The notes beneath the pieces were generated by a model. The model did no database searches. It saw only the letters and a list, made by a program, of their open reading frames with translations, and was not told where the DNA came from. From Desulfobacterales bacterium (GTDB lineage Bacteria; Desulfobacterota; Desulfobacteria; Desulfobacterales; JAUCGF01): a stretch of 8,675 nucleotides of DNA. The translations under genes and the position numbers were made by a program. The first letter of the stretch is position 1. Every line of letters starts with the position of its first letter. The stretch is from contig JAOZRC010000196.1 of the NCBI GenBank assembly GCA_029940345.1, positions 1 to 8,675 of the forward strand. Reading direction: 5' to 3'. Below are positions 1 through 5,691 of this stretch, piece by piece.

Positions 1-169
1 ACGCTAAACCTTCGGTTCAGCACTCCTTTAAAGTGTTAAGCGGAAAATGAAGGATTCCGGGAATTGCATTCAAACTCGGCATGGATATTGAGCTTTAATG
101 CAAATGCCATGCTGAAACTACAAGGATTAATTGTAAAAAAGGGCATACTTCATATCAGGATAAAAGTAC

Positions 170-300
170 TTTACACTTTTTCTATTTGTTCATTTACAAA
201 TTTTTGTAGGGTGGGTGGAGAGTAACGGAACCCACCACACTTCTTCCGTAAATGGTGGGTTCCGTTACACTACACCCACTCTACATTAAAAAAGTGTAAA
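170..300. repeat. 12-bp perfect inverted repeat bracketing the left palindrome
   Basis: TTTACACTTTTT at 170-181 is the exact reverse complement of AAAAAGTGTAAA at 289-300. With the REP-like pair inside, it forms a 131-bp nested palindromic structure. Such an arrangement is seen in small non-autonomous mobile elements and in BIME-like repeats. No transposase or clear target duplication is visible here. The arms are AT-rich, so chance cannot be excluded. Confidence 0.4.
206..284. repeat. REP-like inverted pair (A)
   Basis: Two 32-nt arms, 206-237 and 253-284, are reverse complements at 29 of 32 positions, with a 15-nt loop between them. Each arm begins (outer end) with GTAG, the foot tetranucleotide typical of REP units recognised by REP-associated Y1 transposases (RAYT). 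Each then contains a small internal hairpin: GGTGGGT/ACCCACC in the left arm and GTGGGT/ACCCAC in the right arm. The head-to-head pairing resembles a BIME. It lies downstream of the minus-strand DUF1641 gene (stop at 338) and could protect the 3' end of that transcript or help end transcription. The arms are not followed by a clean U-tract. Confidence 0.7.
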
Positions 301-337
301 CCGACAAATGAAGGATGCCGAATTCTTAATATCGAAG

Positions 338-988
338 CTAGCTTTTAAGCGTCGCCAACCCTTTGGTAAGCTCCATCAGCACCCCCATACCCTTTTTTAT
401 TTCCTCATCGCCCATTCGGCCCATGAGTCCCCAAAAACCCACCGGTTTGGCTTGGGAAAGGTCCACTTTGGAGGGGAGTTCGGCTGCTTTTTCCAGCAGC
501 GCCATTGCTTCAGGCGTTGTCAACTTCGAGACGATACCGAGAAGATCGACTAAACTGCCGCCCAGTTGTTCAAGTTCTTCAGCCGTGTAAGACTGCCCCA
601 GTTTTTCCGTAACTTTGAGCATGACAGGTAAAAGATTAAAAATGCCTTTTTGTTCCAGGTTATTAAAGTACTTAATGATTTCAGGCACTGTGGTTTTAAG
701 CAAGGGCTCCACGGTCAGTGCGAAATCGATAATATTCTTCAACTGCTCTAATGCAAATGTAAAGTTGCGGACATTCCGCATGGACTTTTTCATCAGGTAG
801 AGCAAATCTTCAATCTGGAAATCCGCCTCTACATCAGCCAGTTCAACTATGAGTGCCTGAACCGCTTCATTAAGGCGCGGTTCCAGTTCATCCCTAAGTT
901 CTCGTATGGATCGGGCGGATTCTGCGACCGGTGCGATTTGATTTTCCAGGTGATCCAATCGTTTAAGGATTAATTTTTCATTATTCAT
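338..988 (-). CDS. DUF1641-family protein
   Basis: This is a 216-residue soluble, largely helical protein. It has a charged N-terminal coiled-coil-like segment (about residues 1-60) and a C-terminal GFWGLMGRMGDEEIKKGMG stretch (about 184-202) of the type found in DUF1641 proteins. I know this family as small proteins that often sit beside sulfide:quinone oxidoreductase-like or other flavoprotein oxidoreductase genes; their biochemical role is not established. It has no signal peptide, membrane segment or cysteine cluster. I chose the ATG at 988 rather than the in-frame ATG at 994. The Shine-Dalgarno GGGAGG ends only one base before the 994 codon but about seven bases before the 988 codon. The gene begins 14 bases after the stop of the SQR-like gene, so the two are surely co-transcribed. 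It probably acts as a partner or stabiliser of that enzyme at the membrane. Confidence 0.82.
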   Translation of the reverse strand: MNNEKLILKRLDHLENQIAPVAESARSIRELRDELEPRLNEAVQALIVELADVEADFQIEDLLYLMKKSMRNVRNFTFALEQLKNIIDFALTVEPLLKTTVPEIIKYFNNLEQKGIFNLLPVMLKVTEKLGQSYTAEELEQLGGSLVDLLGIVSKLTTPEAMALLEKAAELPSKVDLSQAKPVGFWGLMGRMGDEEIKKGMGVLMELTKGLATLKS

Positions 989-1002
989 CACCATACCTCC
1001 CT

Positions 1003-2235
1003 TTAGGCTGCTTGTCGGACTTTACCGGCAATATTCATCTGCGGTTCCAGCGGCAGTTCGAGGCCCTTCATCATCAAATTCCAATACACCCATCGGAACA
1101 TCATTTTGCCCCAGTGGTTTCCCAATGTTTCCTGGAGCAAAGAGAATGGTCCCATGCCTGGAAATGGGAATTTGCCCGGCAGTGGTTCTATATTATAGTT
1201 AAAATCAAGGAGAATGGCCTTTTCAAAACCGGAAGCCAGGAAACAAGTGGCATGGCCGTCATAGGTTGCTTTAGCTTCATGACCGTCAATTTCACGCACC
1301 AGATTTTCAACTACCGTATAAGATTGGTAATGAGCGGCGGAACCGGCTTTGGATGCCGGCACATTTGTGGTGTCGCCAATAACGAAAATTCGGTCGCCTT
1401 TTTTATATTTCATCGTGGCGTTATCCGTAGGCACAAATCCGATAGGATCGCTGATACCCGAGTCGATGAGATATTGAGCGCCAAAGTTGGGGGGAATTGA
1501 CACTAAAAGATCGTAACCCACTTTATCCCCTTTATGGGATTCGATGGTTTTTTCATTGGCATTGACCTGGGCAATGTCAAAATAGGGCGTCACTTTGATA
1601 TTTTTTAAGCCGGCATATTTCGATAATGTTTTAGCGGCCACTGGCTTGGTGAACACATTGTCCAACGGTGTCACAAACTCAATTTCCACTTTGTCGCGAA
1701 CGCCGTTGGCGGTAAAAAACCAGTCCGCCATAAAAACAAATTCTAACGGAGCGATGGGGCACTTATAGGGCACTTCGGCGATATTGAGCACGACTTTACC
1801 GGAACTGAAATATTTCATTTTTTTACGTAATTTCAGCGCGCCTTCCAGCGTGTAGAAATCAAAAACATCCTCGCCCCACTTGTCGGCCATGCCGTCAATC
1901 TCTTCAGGCATAATCCTCACGCCCGTGGCAATCACCAACCAGTCGTAATCATATTTTCCCTTGGCGGTTTCGACGCATCGAGCCTCCTTATCCACCTTTG
2001 TTATACTGTCCACTACAAAGTTGACGCCTTTAGGGATAAATTCTTTTTTAGACTTTAAGATGTCACTTTTATCATAGATTCCGAAAGGAATAAACAGGTA
2101 GCCGGACTGATAGTGGTGTTGTTCGTCTTCGTCAATAATCGTAATTTCCCATTCAGCATCATCCAACTCATTGGACAGTTGACTGGCAACCATAGTTCCG
2201 CCGGCGCCTGACCCTAAAATAACAATCTTCCTCAT
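1003..2235 (-). CDS. SQR-like FAD/NAD(P)-binding oxidoreductase
   Basis: This is a 410-residue flavoprotein of the sulfide:quinone oxidoreductase / flavocytochrome c sulfide dehydrogenase family. The N-terminal FAD dinucleotide fold has the motif GSGAGG (residues 8-13) after a beta strand, with an acidic end of beta-2 (IIDEDE, 33-38). ATG at 104-105 is the usual second flavin contact, and FVIGDTTN (284-291) is the C-terminal FAD-binding GD motif. Two cysteines occupy the places expected for the redox pair of SQR: C159 in the YKCPIAP motif and C331 in ATCFLASG. The third SQR cysteine (near residue 128 in well-studied SQRs) is not seen. The C-terminal region (about 373-398) is rich in aromatic and hydrophobic residues, as in the amphipathic membrane-binding tail of SQRs. 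No secretion signal is visible, so it likely faces the cytoplasm on the inner membrane. It probably oxidises sulfide or a related sulfur compound and passes electrons to quinone; another NAD(P)H or persulfide substrate is possible. A GGGAGGAG Shine-Dalgarno lies six bases before ATG. Confidence 0.82.
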   Translation of the reverse strand: MRKIVILGSGAGGTMVASQLSNELDDAEWEITIIDEDEQHHYQSGYLFIPFGIYDKSDILKSKKEFIPKGVNFVVDSITKVDKEARCVETAKGKYDYDWLVIATGVRIMPEEIDGMADKWGEDVFDFYTLEGALKLRKKMKYFSSGKVVLNIAEVPYKCPIAPLEFVFMADWFFTANGVRDKVEIEFVTPLDNVFTKPVAAKTLSKYAGLKNIKVTPYFDIAQVNANEKTIESHKGDKVGYDLLVSIPPNFGAQYLIDSGISDPIGFVPTDNATMKYKKGDRIFVIGDTTNVPASKAGSAAHYQSYTVVENLVREIDGHEAKATYDGHATCFLASGFEKAILLDFNYNIEPLPGKFPFPGMGPFSLLQETLGNHWGKMMFRWVYWNLMMKGLELPLEPQMNIAGKVRQAA

Positions 2236-2297
2236 AATTCTCCTCCCTCCCCCAAAATAAGGTTAATGATAAACAATCTTCCAATCGGTCTTTAAAT

Positions 2298-2314
2298 GTG
2301 ATAATAAAAATCAC
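2298..2314. promoter_or_regulatory. Short dyad in the SQR leader
   Basis: GTGAT at 2298-2302 and ATCAC at 2310-2314 form a perfect inverted repeat with a 7-nt AT-rich spacer; the flanks add some further symmetry. It lies between the proposed minus-strand transcription start and the SQR-like start codon, where a repressor could block elongation. The spacing does not fit FNR (TTGAT-N4-ATCAA) or CRP (TGTGA-N6-TCACA). Its regulator is unknown and it may be a chance match. Confidence 0.3.
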
Positions 2315-2324
2315 TTTTCGAAGC

Positions 2325-2353
2325 TTGACTAGAATAACACATTGTGGTATATT
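2325..2353 (+). promoter_or_regulatory. Sigma70-like promoter for the XRE regulator
   Basis: TTGACT (2325-2330) and TATATT (2348-2353) are each 5 of 6 matches to the -35 and -10 consensus and are separated by the ideal 17 bases. Transcription would start near 2360 and run toward the plus-strand regulator at 2580. That leaves a leader of about 220 bases. The promoter overlaps the oppositely directed promoter at 2331-2360. Confidence 0.55.
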
Positions 2354-2360
2354 CTGTCAA
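2331..2360 (-). promoter_or_regulatory. Sigma70-like promoter for the SQR/DUF1641 unit
   Basis: Read on the minus strand, TTGACA (2360-2355) is a perfect -35 box. It is followed after 18 bases by TATTCT (2336-2331), a 4 of 6 match to the -10 box. Transcription would start near 2324, about 90 bases before the SQR-like ATG at 2235. The box set occupies the same DNA as the plus-strand promoter. The two boundaries TTGAC...GTCAA plus AGAATA...ATTCT make a 36-bp imperfect dyad (2325-2360), a natural operator for a dimeric regulator. Confidence 0.55.
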
Positions 2361-2427
2361 GTTATCAATTTAATAGCTGATCATTCGCTTTTAATGTAAA
2401 TACACAGATAAAATAATTATACCGAAA

Positions 2428-2477
2428 ATTTCCGAGGTTTTGCCAATTTCGGAGGTTCCATGTCTAAAAATTCATGA
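2428..2477 (+). promoter_or_regulatory. Repeats and 5-codon reading frame in the XRE leader
   Basis: Two 12-nt direct repeats, 2428-2439 (ATTTCCGAGGTT) and 2446-2457 (ATTTCGGAGGTT), differ at one base and have a period of 18. The second supplies a strong Shine-Dalgarno (GGAGG) four bases before ATG at 2460. This opens a reading frame of five codons (M-S-K-N-S, stop at 2475-2477). In contrast the regulator ATG at 2580 has no obvious Shine-Dalgarno. The rest of 2361-2579 is AT-rich with no other gene. It could be a translational control leader; chance is possible. Confidence 0.25.
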
Positions 2478-2579
2478 CCATGTACTTACGTTGCTTGTCA
2501 TTTTTACTGTTTCGATTAAACTGATAGTATGAAGGCATTATTTAACCCCCAAACCGAATAACTGAATCAGAAATTCATC

Positions 2580-2951
2580 ATGGAGAAAAAAGAATTTAAA
2601 GATTTTCGCAAGCAGTTGGGAAAAACACAAAAAGAGATTGCTCAATTATTGGGCGTATCAATTAAAGCGATTCACAGCTATGAACAGGGCTGGCGAACCA
2701 TCCCCGGTCATGTCGAACGCCAGTTGTTTTTTCTGATTATCAAGAAAAGCGGTATGGAAAATATCAAACCATGCTGGCAAATTATAAATTGTGCTTCAGA
2801 TAAGCGAGATCAGTGCCCAGCTTTTGAATTCAGGTGCGATAAACTATGCTGGTTTATCAGCGGAACAATTTGTGAGGGGGCGCCGCATAAAACCTGGAAA
2901 GAAAAAATCAAAATATGCCGGGCCTGTGACGTTTTTCAGCAGTTTCTTTAA
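2580..2951 (+). CDS. XRE-type HTH regulator with Cys/Trp-rich C-terminal domain
   Basis: This is a 123-residue protein. Residues 4-55 form a helix-turn-helix of the XRE/Cro type: GKTQKEIAQLLGVS (14-27) is the first helix pair and IKAIHSYEQGWR (28-39) the recognition helix region. Residues 64-118 hold eight cysteines (C65, C71, C79, C86, C90, C98, C113, C116) and repeated CW pairs (PCW at 64-66, LCW at 89-91). The spacing recalls a metal- or cluster-binding domain found attached to regulators and sensor kinases in Desulfobacterota. Family knowledge supports DNA binding; the bound metal or iron-sulfur cluster is an inference. It is transcribed divergently from the SQR/DUF1641 unit and is a good candidate to bind the dyad promoter at 2325-2360, sensing redox state, a sulfur species or NO. 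No Shine-Dalgarno is evident before this ATG. No clear terminator follows; the REP-like pair at 3014-3084 may serve. Confidence 0.85.
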   Translation: MEKKEFKDFRKQLGKTQKEIAQLLGVSIKAIHSYEQGWRTIPGHVERQLFFLIIKKSGMENIKPCWQIINCASDKRDQCPAFEFRCDKLCWFISGTICEGAPHKTWKEKIKICRACDVFQQFL

Positions 2952-3013
2952 ATCATTTTGATAGTTACCGTTCACTCCTCTAAACGGAACGGACAAGAAT
3001 TTGTATTTAGGAA

Positions 3014-3084
3014 GTAGGTCGGGTTAGCGTAGCATAACCCGACAGAAACAGGCTTTAATGTCGGGTTACGCTAACCCGACCTAC
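3014..3084. repeat. REP-like inverted pair (B)
   Basis: There are two head-to-head units. The left unit is GTAG (3014-3017) followed by a perfect 9-bp hairpin, GTCGGGTTA (3018-3026) and TAACCCGAC (3035-3043), with an 8-nt loop. The right unit is the same 9-bp hairpin at 3060-3068 and 3072-3080 with a 3-nt loop, followed by CTAC (3081-3084). A 5-base difference in loop size separates the units. GTAG at the outer feet plus an internal hairpin is the hallmark of REP sequences mobilised by RAYT transposases. It lies between two convergent genes (XRE on plus, lipoprotein on minus), the usual place for such elements, and could shield both transcript ends. Confidence 0.8.
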
Positions 3085-3158
3085 AACTTTTGCGAAATGA
3101 GGGTGTAACGGTTACGTTCGATAGGTTGTTTTCACGCTTTTGCAGCCAATTAAAGACA

Positions 3159-3172
3159 TTTCAAACAGGCTC
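3159..3172 (-). repeat. Inverted copy of the GAGCCTGTTTG motif
   Basis: Read on the minus strand, this is GAGCCTGTTTGAAA. A near-identical GAGCCTGTTTGGAAA lies on the plus strand at 8625-8639, almost 5.5 kb away. Together they face each other inward or outward around the cytochrome operon. They may be remnants of insertion-sequence ends of the same kind, or members of a short dispersed repeat. Confidence 0.3.
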
Positions 3173-3206
3173 ATAAAAAATACCTGTCTGGACAACCAAA
3201 ATCGGA

Positions 3207-3830
3207 TCAGTTGCCTTGAGCCTTTAACAATTTAAGTAAGGGCTCTGAAGAAATAATGTAGTAAACCCTCTGTTCGCGTTCTTCCTCACCTTGTTTTTGG
3301 CTTTCTTTGGCGCTGTCATTGCCCATCAGCGGTTCACTGCTTTCCAATTTAACGGTTGCCAGTATTTCCAATTGATTCGGAGTACTTTTAGCGTCATCAA
3401 ATTGTTCTTTAGAAATTTTACCGCCCGTATTATAAGCCCAATATACGGTTTTACCATGGGCAAATACTGTCGGGTCGCCAAATTCCATCACCAAAGCACC
3501 GATCAGTTCACGCCCCTTTGTTTTTGACGCCTTTTTATAATGTTCATACAGAATCAGAACCCGGTCACTGTTTTTTTCAGTAACAACGAAAAGGTTTGCG
3601 TCGTTAAATTTGTGTGTTCCCGGGGAAGCATCCTTAACAGCGTTTTGCTTGGCAAAATTTTTTTGGTCTTGCGTCAGCTTTTTGCCAAGCGTATATTGAT
3701 GGTGCCCCATGTTAAGGGCCGCCACCTTCTCCGCAAGGATATCGAATTCATTCTTGCTGCTCGACGCGTTGATACATCCTACTGCGCCTAATATGATTAA
3801 AATATAGATAATTCTGTTTATTTTTACCAT
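3207..3830 (-). CDS. Lipoprotein of unknown function, cytochrome operon
   Basis: This is a 207-residue protein with a short basic N-terminus, a hydrophobic stretch (residues 7-18) and a lipobox-like LGAVGC ending at C19, predicting a lipid-anchored protein in the cell envelope. I do not recognise the family. Residues 109-134 (LIGALVMEFGDP, then VYWAYN) recall the short alpha/beta segment of BamE/SmpA-like lipoproteins, in which G-x-P is followed by a W-x-Y strand. The resemblance is by eye only. The region 168-188 is rich in Glu, Gln and Lys and likely exposed. There is no CxxCH and no metal-site cluster. It is the last gene of the minus-strand operon, 88 bases after the octahaem cytochrome, with a stable hairpin between them. 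It may help assemble, tether or retain the octahaem protein. The only Shine-Dalgarno-like AGGA lies unusually close to the ATG, suggesting weak translation. Confidence 0.72.
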   Translation of the reverse strand: MVKINRIIYILIILGAVGCINASSSKNEFDILAEKVAALNMGHHQYTLGKKLTQDQKNFAKQNAVKDASPGTHKFNDANLFVVTEKNSDRVLILYEHYKKASKTKGRELIGALVMEFGDPTVFAHGKTVYWAYNTGGKISKEQFDDAKSTPNQLEILATVKLESSEPLMGNDSAKESQKQGEEEREQRVYYIISSEPLLKLLKAQGN

Positions 3831-3849
3831 TTCCTGATCACAAATAGGT

Positions 3850-3890
3850 CGCCCTAATCAATCTGAGAATCACTGAGATTAATTAGGGCG
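3850..3890. promoter_or_regulatory. Intercistronic hairpin between octahaem and lipoprotein genes
   Basis: CGCCCTAATCAATCT (3850-3864) and AGATTAATTAGGGCG (3876-3890) pair over 15 positions with one mismatch, around an 11-nt loop. On the minus strand, the transcribed direction, the stem is not followed by a U-tract. It is therefore more likely an mRNA-stabilising or processing element that sets the octahaem:lipoprotein ratio than a complete terminator. On the plus strand it is followed by GGTTTATATT, but no gene reads toward it. Partial attenuation remains possible. Confidence 0.6.
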
Positions 3891-3918
3891 GGTTTATATT
3901 GTTAATAAGCTTACAGCA

Positions 3919-5508
3919 TTACTGTTTGTAACGCATTTTCCGCTCTTCTTCAATAAGTTTCATCGTTTCAGCGCTACCGCCGGTGCGAGTCCAGATATGT
4001 TCAGGTTTGGCTAACAGATCGGCGATAATTTGCTTATATTTCTCGCCTTGACCTTTTTCATCAGCCAAATGTTGAACTTTGGGCAGAAACTTATGATAGA
4101 AATGCCATGCAACTTCATACAGGCCGTGCCAATGGGTGTAATCAGGCGCTTGCATGGCGGCGCCGTGGCGCGCACGACGACCTTCATGGTGCCAGATATT
4201 AAACCAGATATAACCCAATTCGTTCTGGAATCCGGAACCGATCCAGATTTTGTCTTTTTTCATTTCCTTAACGATTGCGATGCCGGGTTTGGCAAATTTG
4301 GTGTTGTACAGATCGACCAACTCGTCAAATTGGGCGTAAAAACCGCGAATCTGATTAACACCGTGGCAGGATTTACACATCGCCTGCATATTGTCACGGC
4401 GTTGTTTCCAACTCAGCACCTCTTTGATGGTTTTTTCCGTTACCTTTTTCTTCAGCTTGTCACCTTCGCGCACATACGTCTTGTACTTGACTTTTTGTCC
4501 GGCACGCGGCGGCGTTTCGCCGGTGACATCGCCTACTGAGCCATCGGTAAAGGTTGCGCGGTTCAATTTGACTGAAACCGGAGGACGTAATGTCCAGGAG
4601 ATACGATCTCCCACATTATGGGTGTTTTGAGCCACTGCACCGTTAGCTTTAATGTATGAACCCATGTGACAGGTGGAGCAAGTGGGCGCATAAAAATAAT
4701 CATCACCCAAAACCCATTTGCCGTCTTTCATTATATTCATACCGTTTTGAGAGCCGTCACGCATCGCCGCGTTGAAAGCGATACCGTGCTTGGACTCTTC
4801 ATAGATCTCTTTCTGGGGGTGATCCGGTCCCAGATGACATTTACCACAGTTGTCGGGTTGTCTGGCGGTGGATGCTCTGAAAGAGTGTTTGGAATGACAG
4901 GCATTACAAGTGCCTGTGGTGCCATCCATATTGATCCTTCCAATACCGGTGTTTGGCCAGGTGGTGTGTTCCATCTGCGGCGCGTCGGTCTTGCTGCGAA
5001 GTGGTTTACCGTCTTTATCGCGCTTGAGCGCAATCACGGAACCGTGGCACTGCCAGCAACCGCTGTGCATATTGGCTTTATTGTTCGGCATACCGCCAAT
5101 CACTTCAGCCAGCATGTTGTCCAGTGATGCCATAATCTGACCCGCCGTGGCATGATGCGATTGCACCATCTGGGCAAACTCAGGCTCGTGGCATTTCTTG
5201 CAATCGCCGGGCGTCAGAATCGCTTTAATAAAGGCGCCTTCATGCTCATATCCCAGTTCATCGCCTTTGTCAGCCGCATGGCAAGTATAACAACCGATCT
5301 GTCCATCTTTAGCCGCGGCATGAGGTGAATTCTCCCATTGTAAAACCAGAGATCTATTTTCTTTCAGATGGCAGGTAATACATTTTTTGTTGATTTCCAG
5401 ATTTTTGGGATTCTTGACATCAAAAGAGGCATCGGTTAAGCCGAACGCCGAGCCTGTCATAAAAATTCCCAGAATAAGCATTATAAATGCCGTCCTCTTC
5501 CAGTTCAT
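3919..5508 (-). CDS. HAO-like octahaem cytochrome c
   Basis: This is a 529-residue secreted protein with a Sec signal peptide (1-23, ending SAFG). Eight CxxCH haem c sites start at residues 43, 73, 103, 151, 201, 221, 277 and 378. No CxxCK is present, which argues against NrfA, ONR and octahaem tetrathionate reductase. The segment HEGRRARHGA (441-450), then APDYTHWHGLYEV (454-466), after the last haem matches the C-terminal signature I associate with the hydroxylamine oxidoreductase (HAO) family. Many extra histidines (for example H63, H118, H119, H148, H181, H230, H241) can serve as distal haem ligands. The family converts hydroxylamine, hydrazine, nitrite or NO. Members with a cross-linking tyrosine near the C-terminus oxidise and those without it tend to reduce; Y457 is the residue to align. 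In its operon it takes the position that NrfA has in Nrf systems, so a quinone-linked periplasmic role, probably nitrite or hydroxylamine reduction, is inferred. A strong AGGAGGGG lies before ATG. Confidence 0.85.
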   Translation of the reverse strand: MNWKRTAFIMLILGIFMTGSAFGLTDASFDVKNPKNLEINKKCITCHLKENRSLVLQWENSPHAAAKDGQIGCYTCHAADKGDELGYEHEGAFIKAILTPGDCKKCHEPEFAQMVQSHHATAGQIMASLDNMLAEVIGGMPNNKANMHSGCWQCHGSVIALKRDKDGKPLRSKTDAPQMEHTTWPNTGIGRINMDGTTGTCNACHSKHSFRASTARQPDNCGKCHLGPDHPQKEIYEESKHGIAFNAAMRDGSQNGMNIMKDGKWVLGDDYFYAPTCSTCHMGSYIKANGAVAQNTHNVGDRISWTLRPPVSVKLNRATFTDGSVGDVTGETPPRAGQKVKYKTYVREGDKLKKKVTEKTIKEVLSWKQRRDNMQAMCKSCHGVNQIRGFYAQFDELVDLYNTKFAKPGIAIVKEMKKDKIWIGSGFQNELGYIWFNIWHHEGRRARHGAAMQAPDYTHWHGLYEVAWHFYHKFLPKVQHLADEKGQGEKYKQIIADLLAKPEHIWTRTGGSAETMKLIEEERKMRYKQ

Positions 5509-5691
5509 TATGTTCCCCTCCTTTTTATATTTTTGGGATCAACCTAAATTATCCAAGCCTTACATCGTTTTTTTGCCTGCAAAGCCGCTTCCTGAAAGTT
5601 GTACGTTAATGTTTGGAAATATCACCTCCTTCGATCAGATAAGTTCTATGATTAAAAGTTAAAAAATAAAATTAAAGATTGTTTGTATCTT
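5509..5691 (-). other. 183-bp gap inside the operon with an orphan Shine-Dalgarno
   Basis: This gap separates the NrfD-like and octahaem genes and is far longer than the other operon junctions. On the minus strand it contains AAGGAGGTGAT (5631-5621), a full match to the anti-Shine-Dalgarno end of 16S rRNA. No ATG follows at the normal distance. A reading frame of 21 codons from the GTG inside that motif (5625) to a TAA at 5560 exists. Its last part reads LSGSGFAGKKTM, but its start codon would have to be the internal GTG or a distant ATT. It may be a decayed small gene, a ribosome standby site or a separate entry for the octahaem mRNA. No convincing internal promoter was found. Confidence 0.35.

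Larger units (their letters stand above)
30..325. repeat. Imperfect direct repeat flanking the left-end palindrome
   Basis: Two similar stretches, 30-65 and 291-325, read in the same direction. Both start AAAGTGT, share AAATGAAGGAT and end with CCG followed by AATT; the first has one extra G and a few substitutions. They lie on either side of the REP-like palindrome at 206-284, as if a short segment had been duplicated around it. The second copy ends just beyond the 3' end of the DUF1641 gene. I see no gene in 1-337. The rest of the stretch is AT-rich DNA with a weak GCATGG/CCATGC inverted repeat near 78-112. The function is unknown; a duplicated insertion target or an eroded repeat family are both possible. 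Confidence 0.45.

Noticed and set aside
989..994. ATG at 994 as start of the DUF1641 protein
   Set aside because: The Shine-Dalgarno ends one base before it; the ATG at 988 has normal spacing.
2298..2314. FNR or CRP site in the SQR leader
   Set aside because: The half-sites are 7 bases apart with GTGAT/ATCAC, which does not match the spacing of either regulator; kept only as an unnamed dyad.
3154..3190. Terminator after the lipoprotein gene
   Set aside because: Only a 5-bp stem (ACAGG/CCTGT) with a large loop and a short T stretch can be drawn; too weak to call.
4030..5140. Several plus-strand frames and one minus-strand frame overlapping the octahaem gene
   Set aside because: They are shadows of a gene with eight haem motifs, a signal peptide and a good ribosome site; none has a recognisable domain.
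5560..5610. P-loop-like GSGFAGKKT in the intergenic frame as a nucleotide-binding protein fragment
   Set aside because: The frame is only about 20 codons with no normal start and no flanking beta strand or helix; similarity is too short to mean anything.
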